A model generated the notes under the pieces. That model was not told the origin of the DNA and did not search any database. It saw only the letters and a program-made list of their open reading frames with translations. Below, one piece after another: positions 15,112 through 23,769 of a DNA stretch of 64,000 nt. The stretch spans positions 496,001-560,000 of the forward strand of contig CAVOHR010000001.1 in NCBI GenBank assembly GCA_963695835.1. Direction: 5' to 3'. A program made the position numbers and the translations under genes. This DNA is from VRUE01 sp963695835. Its GTDB lineage: Bacteria; Actinomycetota; Thermoleophilia; Solirubrobacterales; 70-9. The stretch's first letter is position 1, and each line of letters starts with the position of its first letter.

Positions 15112-15494
15112 CAATCTGAAGCCTCGCCGAGCATCGCCTCGACGGCGGCGAGGAACTCGGCGGCTCCCTCGACGTAGCGCTCGGCCTCGGCCGCGGGCGG
15201 CGTCTTGGCTTCGTAGTCGGCGCCCTCCCGAGCTTCCTGCGCCTGCTGAGCGAGCGCGTGCAAGTGCTGGTCGAAGGCCCCGTTGGCAACGAAGCGGCGG
15301 TGGAAGAGACCCCAAGTCCCCCCGTGGCGCCGGGCGTGTTCATCCTTCTCCGAGAGGGCGCCGCGGGCCGCGTAGAGCATCGCGTAGTAGGCGGCGCTGA
15401 CCGCAAGGTCGAGGTCGCCGGCGCTGAGCGCGTGGCGAGCACCGGTCAACCTGGCCCGGGCGGAGTCGATGAGCTCTTCGGAGCGTGGGCTCAC
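15111..15494 (-). CDS. HEPN-domain protein (UPF0332-like), module 3
   Basis: 127 residues from GTG 15494, inside the end of the MNT gene (GTGA overlap). SPRSEELIDSARARLTGAR, SAAYYAMLYAARGALSEKD, RRHGGTWGLFHRRFVANGAF and the closing VEGAAEFLAAVEAML align well with the modules at 11730 and 16082. The position of the Arg before the His differs among the three (R, K and D in the matching column), so the strict R-x4-6-H active-site motif is not uniformly kept. Presumed toxin component. Confidence 0.82.
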   Translation of the reverse strand: MSPRSEELIDSARARLTGARHALSAGDLDLAVSAAYYAMLYAARGALSEKDEHARRHGGTWGLFHRRFVANGAFDQHLHALAQQAQEAREGADYEAKTPPAAEAERYVEGAAEFLAAVEAMLGEASD

Positions 15495-15952
15495 CTGTAC
15501 TCGTCTCCCTCCAGGTCGCCACCGGCGAGGATCAGCTTGTCGCGGTCGACCTCCTGGAAGAAGAAGCTGCGGATCCGGCGGCGGTTGCGCAGCCACTCGG
15601 CGTCGTAGATGTGGAGGGAGTAGAAGGGCGGGGAGTCGCCCTCCACTTCGACCGCCTCGATCAGCTTTGGCGTGAAGTCCCACTTGAACGCGCCGGCATC
15701 GCGCCGGGGATCGACGATCGCCATCATGTCGATGTCCGAGCGGCGGTCGAAGTCGGTCTCGGTCGGATCCGCCTCGCCGCGGGCGCGAGAGCCGTAGAGC
15801 CAGACCGCCAGCAGATCGTCGCCCAGCGCATCCCGCAGCTGGGCGACGATGCGCTCCACCACGCGGCGCTCGGTGTCGTTGAGCGCGACTCCCGAGAGGA
15901 CGTTGTCGAGCTGGATCGGCACTCCGCAAAGGATAGGCGGACTCACGGGCAT
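15491..15952 (-). CDS. MNT nucleotidyltransferase, module 3
   Basis: 153 residues from ATG 15952 (GTG 15946 and the upstream ATG 15997 are alternatives). SPPILCGVPIQLDN, then ERRVVERIVAQLRDALGDDL, VWLYGSRARGEADPTETD and RRSDIDMMAIVD hold the metal-binding DxD. Compared with module 2 there is a short insert (DPTETDFDRR) between the GS helix and the DxD; module 4 has the same insert, so 3 and 4 are the closer pair. It ends in FFFQEVDRDKLILAGG. Coupled to the HEPN gene downstream. Confidence 0.84.
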   Translation of the reverse strand: MPVSPPILCGVPIQLDNVLSGVALNDTERRVVERIVAQLRDALGDDLLAVWLYGSRARGEADPTETDFDRRSDIDMMAIVDPRRDAGAFKWDFTPKLIEAVEVEGDSPPFYSLHIYDAEWLRNRRRIRSFFFQEVDRDKLILAGGDLEGDEYR

Positions 15953-16081
15953 CTCTTTCTGTCGAGCATGTCGGCCATCGCCCGCCGCCGGGCGCATGTC
16001 CTCCGCTCCCGCGAGGCCGCGCTCATCACAACCGGAGATCTCGCGACCTCGCTCCCGCGTCCGGGCATGCTTGTCGACCGC

Positions 16082-16462
16082 CTACCTGTCGGCGTTCAGC
16101 ATCTGCTCTACGGCCGCGAGGAAGTCGGCGGCGCCCTCCACGTAGCGGCGGGCGTCCTCCTCGCTGGGCGTGACGGCCGCGTAATCGCCCCCCTCGCGGG
16201 CGACTTGGGCGTGCTGAGCGAGGGTGAAGAGGGCGGCGTCGAAGGCGTCGGTGGTCACGTACTTGATCCGGAACACGTTCCAGGTGCCACGGTGGGTGCG
16301 GGCGTTCTCGTCGTCCTCGGAGAGCGAGGCCCGAGCCGCGTAGAGCATCGAGTAGTAGGCGACGCTGACGGCGACGGCGCGGTGGCCGGCGGCGAGCGCT
16401 TCGCGCGCGGCGCCAAGTCGCTCGCGCGCCTGGTCGATGAACTCCTCCGAGCGCGGGCTCAT
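16082..16462 (-). CDS. HEPN-domain protein (UPF0332-like), module 4
   Basis: 126 residues. SPRSEEFIDQARERLGAAR, AYYSMLYAARASLSEDDE, THRGTWNVF, then FLAAVEQMLNADR. It is strongly similar to module 3 over the whole length. The column that holds Arg in module 2 (SERD) is Asp here (SEDD), so the catalytic Arg-His spacing should be checked before calling it an active RNase. The 4-bp overlap with the MNT gene upstream (16459-16462) shows translational coupling. Confidence 0.82.
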   Translation of the reverse strand: MSPRSEEFIDQARERLGAAREALAAGHRAVAVSVAYYSMLYAARASLSEDDENARTHRGTWNVFRIKYVTTDAFDAALFTLAQHAQVAREGGDYAAVTPSEEDARRYVEGAADFLAAVEQMLNADR

Positions 16463-16935
16463 CCCTCTCCCTCCGTCGCTCCACGGTATTCGGGCAGGGC
16501 GTCGCCGTGGAGGATGAGCTTGTCGCGGTCGACCTCCTGGAAGAAGAAGTCGCGAATCGCGCGGCGCTCGCGGAGGAACTCGGCGTCGTAGAAGCGCAGG
16601 GAGTAGTAGACGGGGCTGTCGCCCTCGGCGTCGGCGATCGCTTCAAGTTGCGGTTGCGCCTCCCAAGCGACGTCGGAGGCGCCGCGCCCGGGGGCCACGA
16701 CCGCTATCAGGTCGACGTCGGAGCGGCGGTCGGGGTCTGTCTCGGCCGGGTCGGCCTCGCCGCGAGCGCGGGAGCCGTAGAGCCAGACCGCCAGCAGATC
16801 GCCGCCGAGCGTCTCGCGCAGGCGGGCCACCAGGCGCTCGACGATGCGGCGCTCGGCATCGTTGAGCGCGGCTTGGGAGAGGGCGTCGTCGAGTTGCGTT
16901 GCCACTCCCGAGAGGATAGGCGGCATCACGGGCAT
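16459..16935 (-). CDS. MNT nucleotidyltransferase, module 4
   Basis: 158 residues from ATG 16935; an ATG three codons further in (16926) is better spaced from the purine-rich AGGTGGAG and may be the true start. MPPILSGVATQLDD, ERRIVERLVARLRETLGGDL, VWLYGSRARGEADPAETD and RRSDVDLIAVV carry the GS helix and DxD. VDRDKLILHGD is near the end. The upstream segment GGCGATGGCCGACATGCT also precedes module 3, evidence for a duplication including the promoter region. Confidence 0.84.
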   Translation of the reverse strand: MPVMPPILSGVATQLDDALSQAALNDAERRIVERLVARLRETLGGDLLAVWLYGSRARGEADPAETDPDRRSDVDLIAVVAPGRGASDVAWEAQPQLEAIADAEGDSPVYYSLRFYDAEFLRERRAIRDFFFQEVDRDKLILHGDALPEYRGATEGEG

Positions 16936-17043
16936 CTCCACCTGTTGAGCATGTCGGCCATCGCCTGCCGATTTGGCCGACACGCGCAGACAGGGGCCAG
17001 AGGAACGTTGTACTTAACGCTGCCGGAGAACGTCGTGGGGCGC

Positions 17044-20000
17044 TTAATGCTTCTTCTTGGCGGGCTTGGCGGGCTTCAGCTTGACCGTGGAAGCGGTAAT
17101 CCCGGTCCCGCTCAGCTTCGCCTTGACCGTCTTGCCCTTGGCCAGTTCCTGCTTGGCCGGACCGGAGAGCTTGACGCTGAGCGTCGTGGAGGCGCCCGTG
17201 GCGAGGCCGAAGGAGGCCTTGCCGATGACGACGTTCTTGGTCTTCTTGCCCTGCTTGACCTTGGCGGTGAGCTTGAGCGTGCCCTTGCAGGCGCCGCCGG
17301 AGCAGCTGAGCTTGAGCGCAGCCTTGCCGCCGCTGACGGGAGCGGAGGCGGCGGCCTTGGCGGTGCCTTCTGCGGGGGGCGGGCAAAGCGACGGGTCGGT
17401 GGCGCAGGTGGGCGCCGGATTGGCGGTGAAGGTCGCCGTCACCGTGGTGTCGGCTTCGATCGTGAAGGTGCAGGGCGTGCTCGAGCAGCTGGCGGCCGAG
17501 CCGCTGGCGGCGCTGAAGCCGGCGAAGCTGGAGCCGGAGGCCGCCGAGGCTGCCAGGGTTACTTTGGTGCCGTTGGCGTAGGTCGAAGCGCAGCTAGTGC
17601 CGTTGCAGGTCACCGAGCCTGAACCGCTGCCCGTTTTGTTGACGGTGAGGGTGTGGGTGATCGGCAGGGTCGTGAACGGCTCAGAGGAGCCGTTCACGGG
17701 GCCGCCGCCGGCGTTGGTGGCGCGGACGCGGTAGATGTAGGCGGTGTTGGCGGTGAGGCTGGTTGCGGTGGCCGTGACGGCGGTGTTGGAGGTGCCCGTC
17801 ACCGGGGTCGTGGCGCAGGGCACCGTGGTGGCTGAGGCGTAGGTCGGGTCGGTGGCCAGGGTCACCTGGAAGGAGCAGGCCGAGCCGAGCGATGCGCCTT
17901 CGTTGTCGACGTGGCCGTTCAGGACCGCAGTGGTCTGGGTGACCGTGCCCTCGGGGTCGGTGGTGACAACCGGGGCGATGGGCAGGGTCGTGAACGGCTC
18001 AGAGGAGCCGTTCACGGGGCCGCCGCCGGCGTTGGTGGCGCGGACGCGGTAGATGTAGGGGGTGTTGGCGGTGAGGCTGGTTGCGGTGGCCGTGACGGCG
18101 GTGTTGGAGGTGCCCGTCACCGGGGTCGTGGTGCAGGGCACCGTGGTGGCTGAGGCGTAGGTCGGGTCGGTGGCCAGGGTCACCTGGAAGGAGCAGGCCG
18201 AGCCGAGCGATGCGCCTTCGTTGTCGACGTGGCCGTTCAGGACCGCAGTGGTCTGGGTGACCGTGCCCTCGGGGTCGGTGGTGACAACCGGGGCGTTGGG
18301 CAGGGTCGTGAACGGCTCAGAGGAGCCGTTCACGGGGCCGCCGCCGGCGTTGGTGGCGCGGACGCGGTAGATGTAGGGGGTGTTGGCGGTGAGGCTGGTT
18401 GCGGTGGCCGTGACGGCGGTGTTGGAGGTGCCCGTCACCGGGGTCGTGGTGCAGGGCACCGTGGTGGCTGAGGCGTAGGTCGGGTCGGTGGCCAGGGTCA
18501 CCTGGAAGGAGCAGGCCGAGCCGAGCGATGCGCCTTCGTTGTCGACGTGGCCGTTCAGGACCGCAGTGGTCTGGGTGACCGTGCCCTCGGGGTCGGTGGT
18601 GACAACCGGGGCGTTGGGCAGGGTCGTGAACGGCTCAGAGGAGCCGTTCGCGGGGCCGCCGCCGGCGTTGGTGGCGCGGACGCGGTAGATGTAGGCGGTG
18701 TTGGCGGTGAGGCTGGTTGCGGTGGCCGTGACGGCGGTGTTGGAGGTGCCCGTCACCGGGGTCGTGGTGCAGGGCACCGTGGTGGCTGAGGCGTAGGTCG
18801 GGTCGGTGGCCAGGGTCACCTGGAAGGAGCAGGCCGAGCCGAGCGATGCGCCTTCGTTGTCGACGTGGCCGTTCAGGACCGCAGTGGTCTGGGTGACCGT
18901 GCCCTCGGGGTCGGTGGTGACAACCGGGGCGTTGGGCAGGGTCGTGAACGGCTCAGAGGAGCCGTTCACGGGGCCGCCGCCGGCGTTGGTGGCGCGGACG
19001 CGGTAGATGTAGGCGGTGTTGGCGGTGAGGCTGGTTGCGGTGGCCGTGACGGCGGTGTTGGAGGTGCCCGTCACCGGGGTCGTGGTGCAGGGCACCGTGG
19101 TGGCTGAGGCGTAGGTCGGGTCGGTGGCCAGGGTCACCTGGAAGGAGCAGGCCGAGCCGAGCGATGCGCCTTCGTTGTCGACGTGGCCGTTCAGGACCGC
19201 AGTGGTCTGGGTGACCGTGCCCTCGGGGTCGGTGGTGACAACCGGGGGCGGCGGCATCGGGCCGAATTCGGCCGTAACCGACTTCGGTTCGTCCATTTTC
19301 ACTTTGCAGTTGCCGCCCGGTTCGGAGTCGCAACCGGTCCATTCGACGAATTCGTTGCCGAGGTCCGGGGTCGCGGTGAGGGTGACTTCGGTGTTTTCGA
19401 CGTATTCGTCGGAGCAGACGCCGCTGCCTTCGCGGCAGTTGACGATCGCCCCGGAGTTGGCGCTGACTTTGCCTTCGCCGGTGACGGTGACTTCGAGTTC
19501 GAATTCTTCGGGCGGCGGCATCGGGGCGAATTCGGCCGTAACCGACTTCGGTTCGTCCATTTTCACTTTGCAGTTGCCGCCCGGTTCGGAGTCGCAGCCG
19601 GTCCATTCGACGAATTCGTTGCCGAGGTCGGGGGTCGCGGTGAGGGTGACTTCGGTGTTTTCGACGTATTCGTCGGAGCAGACGCCGCTGCCTTCGCGGC
19701 AGTTGACGATCGCCCCGGAGTTGGCGTCGACTTTGCCTTCGCCGGTGACCGAGACTTCGAGTTCGAATTCTGTCAGCGGTCCGCCTTCGAAGATCGCTTC
19801 GACCGTCCTTTCTTCGGTCATTTCGACTTCGCATTCGTTGCCGACGACGTTGTCGCAGCCGGTCCATTCGACGAATTCGTTGCCGAGGTCGGGGGTCGCG
19901 GTGAGGGTGACTTCGGTGTTTTCGACGTATTCGTCGGAGCAGACGCCGCTGCCTTCGCGGCAGTTGACGATCGCCCCGGAGTTGGCGTCGACTTTGCCTT

Positions 20001-20886
20001 CGCCGGTGACCGAGACTTCGAGTTCGAATTCTTCCGCTTTGAATTTAAAGAAGGCTTCGACCGTCTTTTCTTCGGTCATTTCGACTTCGCATTCGTTGCC
20101 GACGACATTGTCGCAGCCGGTCCATTCGACGAATTCGGAGCCTTCTTCGGGTTCGGCATAGAGGCGCACTTCGGTCCCGTAGGGGTATATTTCGCTTATC
20201 CAGCAGGGTTCGATGAACCCACCGTCGACTTCGCATTCGACGAAGCCTTCGCCTTCGCCGTTGGTCCAAACCGTAAGTTCGAATTCTTCGTGTTCGAAGA
20301 ACGCGATGACTTCGTGTTCTTCGTTCATGGTCAGTTCGCATTCCACTTCGATGCCAAAGCATTCGTCTCCGCCCCATTCGACGAATTCGGAGCCTTCTTC
20401 ATTTTCGGCGTACAGGGTCACTTCGGTTTCGTAGGGATACAGTTCGCTTTCCGGGCAGAGTTCCCAGGTTCCTTTGTTGATCTGGCATTCGACCAAGCCT
20501 TCGCCTTCGCCTTCGGTTTCGACCCTGAGTTCGAATTCTTCGAGTTCGAAGGTGGCTGTGACGATTTGGTCTTCGTTCATTTCCAACTCGCAGACTGCGG
20601 GGCCGCAGGGACCCGAGAAATCAACGAATACGGAGCCTTCTTCGGGTTCGGCGTAAATGGCCAGTTCGGCGCCTGCGGGGAATTCATCCCCCGATTCGCA
20701 TGCTTCGGGCGTGCTTTCGTCGACTTCGCATTCGAACGTGCCGGCGCCGTTGCCTTCGATGTCGAACGTCAGTTCGAAGTCCGCCGAAGCGGCAGCCGGG
20801 ATGGCCAGGGCGAGAGCGAGGGCGATCAGGGTCGCGAGGAGCGAGGCGAGGGCGAGGTGGGTGCTGCGTGGACGCGCCGGGGACAT
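17044..20886 (-). CDS. Giant secreted repeat protein (InlB-B-like and Fn3-like repeats)
   Basis: About 1280 residues from ATG 20886, chosen for the AAGGAG 4-5 bp before it and because the upstream gene ends at 20898. There is a signal peptide (LALASLLATLIALALALAI, cleavage near ASA-DF). Six Glu/Phe-rich ~80-residue repeats of the FELEV-TGEGKV ... GCD type (divergent InlB-B/Bacterial-repeat class, each with Cys pairs) follow. Next come five almost identical 106-residue Fn3-like repeats (PVVTTDPEGTVTQTTAVLNG to NGSSEPFTTLP), one further Gly/Cys repeat, and a Lys-rich end (KPAKPAKKKH). It is cell-surface or secreted, possibly an adhesin. The N-terminal third uses GAA and TTC codons heavily, against the genome's bias. 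Last gene of a three-gene minus-strand operon. Confidence 0.8.
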   Translation of the reverse strand: MSPARPRSTHLALASLLATLIALALALAIPAAASADFELTFDIEGNGAGTFECEVDESTPEACESGDEFPAGAELAIYAEPEEGSVFVDFSGPCGPAVCELEMNEDQIVTATFELEEFELRVETEGEGEGLVECQINKGTWELCPESELYPYETEVTLYAENEEGSEFVEWGGDECFGIEVECELTMNEEHEVIAFFEHEEFELTVWTNGEGEGFVECEVDGGFIEPCWISEIYPYGTEVRLYAEPEEGSEFVEWTGCDNVVGNECEVEMTEEKTVEAFFKFKAEEFELEVSVTGEGKVDANSGAIVNCREGSGVCSDEYVENTEVTLTATPDLGNEFVEWTGCDNVVGNECEVEMTEERTVEAIFEGGPLTEFELEVSVTGEGKVDANSGAIVNCREGSGVCSDEYVENTEVTLTATPDLGNEFVEWTGCDSEPGGNCKVKMDEPKSVTAEFAPMPPPEEFELEVTVTGEGKVSANSGAIVNCREGSGVCSDEYVENTEVTLTATPDLGNEFVEWTGCDSEPGGNCKVKMDEPKSVTAEFGPMPPPPVVTTDPEGTVTQTTAVLNGHVDNEGASLGSACSFQVTLATDPTYASATTVPCTTTPVTGTSNTAVTATATSLTANTAYIYRVRATNAGGGPVNGSSEPFTTLPNAPVVTTDPEGTVTQTTAVLNGHVDNEGASLGSACSFQVTLATDPTYASATTVPCTTTPVTGTSNTAVTATATSLTANTAYIYRVRATNAGGGPANGSSEPFTTLPNAPVVTTDPEGTVTQTTAVLNGHVDNEGASLGSACSFQVTLATDPTYASATTVPCTTTPVTGTSNTAVTATATSLTANTPYIYRVRATNAGGGPVNGSSEPFTTLPNAPVVTTDPEGTVTQTTAVLNGHVDNEGASLGSACSFQVTLATDPTYASATTVPCTTTPVTGTSNTAVTATATSLTANTPYIYRVRATNAGGGPVNGSSEPFTTLPIAPVVTTDPEGTVTQTTAVLNGHVDNEGASLGSACSFQVTLATDPTYASATTVPCATTPVTGTSNTAVTATATSLTANTAYIYRVRATNAGGGPVNGSSEPFTTLPITHTLTVNKTGSGSGSVTCNGTSCASTYANGTKVTLAASAASGSSFAGFSAASGSAASCSSTPCTFTIEADTTVTATFTANPAPTCATDPSLCPPPAEGTAKAAASAPVSGGKAALKLSCSGGACKGTLKLTAKVKQGKKTKNVVIGKASFGLATGASTTLSVKLSGPAKQELAKGKTVKAKLSGTGITASTVKLKPAKPAKKKH
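17661..19250 (-). repeat. Five tandem 318-bp repeats (106 codons each)
   Basis: The unit recurs with an exact 318-bp period. The copies differ at only a few positions (for example GTGGCG versus GTGGTG, GGCGATGGG versus GGCGTTGGG, VNGSS versus ANGSS), so they were recently duplicated or are kept alike by gene conversion. They encode Fn3-like modules. Confidence 0.95.
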
Positions 20887-20897
20887 CGTTCTCCTTC

Positions 20898-23769
20898 TCA
20901 TCGGTGGGTCGCCTTGCGGTGGCTCTTGCCCTTGCCGTGGCGGTGGTGGCTGGCCTGCTTCTTGCGCTTTGGCTTCCTGCACTTGACCGCCCGCACCGCG
21001 GGGGCCAGCTTGTCGGCCCTGCCGTTGTGGGCGCTCAGGTTCGCGGTGGCGCGGTGGACCCCGGCGCAGAGGTTGGTGCTGTTGACGATCAGGCCCTTCT
21101 TGCCACCTTCCATTTCGAGGATCACTTCGCTCAGGGGAGCGTCGGGGATCGATTCGAAGCTGGTGCGGATGCCGCCCTTGGCAGAGTCGATCCTCCCCAC
21201 CGCTTCGATCTGGATCGGCAGCGAGGGAGGCCCGTGCAGGGCGGCGACCAGGTCGGGCAGGTTGTGGGAGGAGGAGCGCAGGTAGACCGGGCCTTCCAGC
21301 GGCTGGTCGAACAGCGGCGTGTAGGCGGTGACGTGGCCGTAGGCCGAGGCGGGCGGGCAGCCGGCGCCGTTGCCGCCGGCGGCCGCGTACTGCACGCGGG
21401 TGCAGACCGTCCCGATGTGGGCCTGGTCGAGGAACTCCGAATGGGGCAGGGTGACCTGGGCCCGAGCGATGTTGGCGTCGCCGGGCCGTGCCTTCAGGGT
21501 CGCCTGCAGCTTCGGGTGGGAGCCGCGGCGGGTGGCGCCGAAGAGCCGCAGGCCAAGTTTCGGCTTGAAGCCGAGGCCGCGGCAGCCGCCCACCTGGAAG
21601 CGCGCTTCAAGCGGCGCGCTCGCTCCCTGCCCGGAGCCGGCCGTGCCGGCGAAGGACATCGGCTCGCAGCTGGTCGGGTTGAGGGTGAAGCCGGGGCGGT
21701 CGAGCAGGACCCGCACGTCGCGCAGGTCGAGCGGGATGCCGTGCAGGATCCTCGGCAGGCCCGAGACGGCGGTCACCTGGGCGGTTTCGGGATTGACCCG
21801 CAGGGCCGCCCGGACCACCACGTCGCCGAGGTCGAAGGGACCGGCCAGCGCGGGGGCGACGACCACCAGGGAGAGCGGGGCGCCGTTGTAGGGGCCGGCT
21901 AGGTAGGCCCTGCCGGTGTCGACGTAGAAGGGGGTGGGCCCCGCCCCCGCTCCGGCCACGACCGTTCCCACCTGGCTGGCCGCGGGGCAGGAGGGGCTTG
22001 AGGTCTCCCCCGCCCCCTGGCCGAGGCCGCTGCGCGCTTCGGCGGCTTCGATCGCGCCCTGCGGGCAGGGGGGGATGCCGGCCAGCTTGCCGGTCAGGCC
22101 GGGTGGCAGGGTGACGCTGAGCCCGGCGAGGCGCCCGGTGCCGTCTTTGCGGGTGAGGCGCAACACGAGGGGGCTGTAGCGGCCGGCGAGGGGGTTGGTG
22201 GCCCCGGCTTCGAGGCTCGGGTCGAACTGCCCGGAGGGACAGGGGCCGCCTTCGGGGCCCGAGTCGATCGCGAAGACGCTGGTCGAGCTGACCGTCTCTG
22301 CCGGGGTGGGGTTTTCAGGGTCGGTGGCCGACCAGGGCGAGAGCTTGGATTCGATCCCGTAGGAGTCGCAGGTCGGCGGGGTGATCAGCACCCCGTGCGC
22401 GCCGACCTTGAAGTGCAGCTTCACTTCGTCGAAGGGCTGCTGGGGGTTCTCGTCGAAGGTAGCGGTGATGCGACCGGTCTGGGGATCCGTGTCGAAGCGC
22501 CCGGCGAGCTTGATCGTCGCCCCCTGGCCCTGGGCGACCAGGTAGCCGGCGAGCAGGGTGTGGAAGGGGTTGGCCTCGGGGCTGGCGATGTAGAGGGAGC
22601 CCTGGATCGGTTCGGGCAGGAGCGGGGTCTTGATCTCCGCGCTGCCGACCTTGGCGGAGTCCGGGCAGGTGGGCTGGGTGGCGTTGAAGCGGATGGGCGG
22701 ACCCTCTTCCTTGAGGCCGATCTGGGCCTCGCTGCAGGCGCCCAGGCCATTGGCCGCCGCGGGGTTGAGGGTCATCCCTTCGGGCAGTCTGGTGACGACC
22801 TTCTTCAGGTTGGCCTCGGCGAGCAGGTTGGGGTGGACGAGGCCCTCCTGGGGCAGGGAGAGGGTGACGTCCATGCCCGAGGGGGAGTCGGCCTGCCTGG
22901 TGGTCGGCAGCAGGGAGATCTGTGGCCTGAAGTCGAGCAGGCCGCAGCCGGTGATCGCGGGGAGCTCCGTGGTGGCGGTGCGGGGCTGGTCGGGAAGCTC
23001 GTAGCTGGCGGCAGTCATGGTCAGCTGCTTGGCGTCGGCGCAGTTAGTCGGGTTGGTCATGAAGGGAACGGGCAGGAGGTCGCTGTGGCGGGGCAGGCCG
23101 CCCGGGGCGGTGCAGGGGTCGTTGCTGCATCTGAGCGCCTCGTAGGGGGTGATGCGAAGAGAGTCGTGGTTGGGGTCGGCCGGCACCCCCCAGAGGGTCG
23201 TGGTCGAGGACCCGACGATCTCCGCGGAGGAGAGGCCCTCCAGGCTGGCGGTGAGGCCGTAGCCCGTTTCGGGGTCGAGGCGGATGTCGATGAAGGTCGG
23301 GATGAATGCCGCGACGAAGCCGAGCCTGGCGACGACGTCGTCGCCCGGGGAGGGCATGTTGTAGATCGGCTCGATCATGCTCGAAGCCGGCGCCGCCCAG
23401 CAGGCTGAAGATCTCGACCTCCGCGACGCCGACCTGGGAGTCGATCGGGCAGACGTTCTGCTCGACCCCCGCCAAGAACTGGGCGGTGGTCGTGAGCTGG
23501 AGGGCGCTGCAGGTGGGGAAGGCGGCCGGGTTGCCGACGAGGCCCGGGGGGAGGTCGAAGGCGAGGCTTCGGCTCGGCGCCCAGGGTCGGCCGCTGGGGT
23601 CCTTGTTGAGGGCGAAGGTGGTGGTGAAGTCGGGGTGGGCGCCGGCCTGGGGGCTGGAGAGCGAGGCGCCGAAGGAGTCGATCCCGTAGTCGGCGGGGGC
23701 GGCCTGGGCAGGAGCGGCGGCGGTCGCGGCAAGAGCGGCCGTGGCGAGCAGTGCGGCGAGGCGCCTCAT
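20898..23769 (-). CDS. Large secreted protein of unknown function, with frameshift near 23375
   Basis: The start is ATG 23769 (ATGA overlap with the upstream gene) with signal peptide LAALLATAALAATAAAPAQA. The first frame runs to FSLLGGAGFE and then becomes nonsense. The second frame picks up at MIEPIYNMPSPGDD and stays open to 20898. The switch, at about 23370-23385, equals a one-base change, so the gene is split in this sequence. Combined length ~955 residues. Repeated patterns are LPxGLTxxP-type segments with paired Cys and many Pro/Gly turns, and the C-terminus is rich in Lys, Arg and His (KRKKQASHHRHGKGKS). I recognise this only as an actinobacterial (Thermoleophilia-type) surface family without known activity. 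Confidence 0.7.

Noticed and set aside
17653..19107. Series of identical ~80- and 66-codon ORFs on the plus strand
   Set aside because: They are antisense shadows of the five 318-bp repeats in the surface-protein gene, with Gly/Arg-rich text and no start signals.
19250..20600. Regularly spaced GAATTC/TTCGAA words that might suggest a CRISPR or restriction-site array
   Set aside because: The period follows the protein repeats (~80-88 codons), there are no constant-length spacers and no cas genes are nearby.
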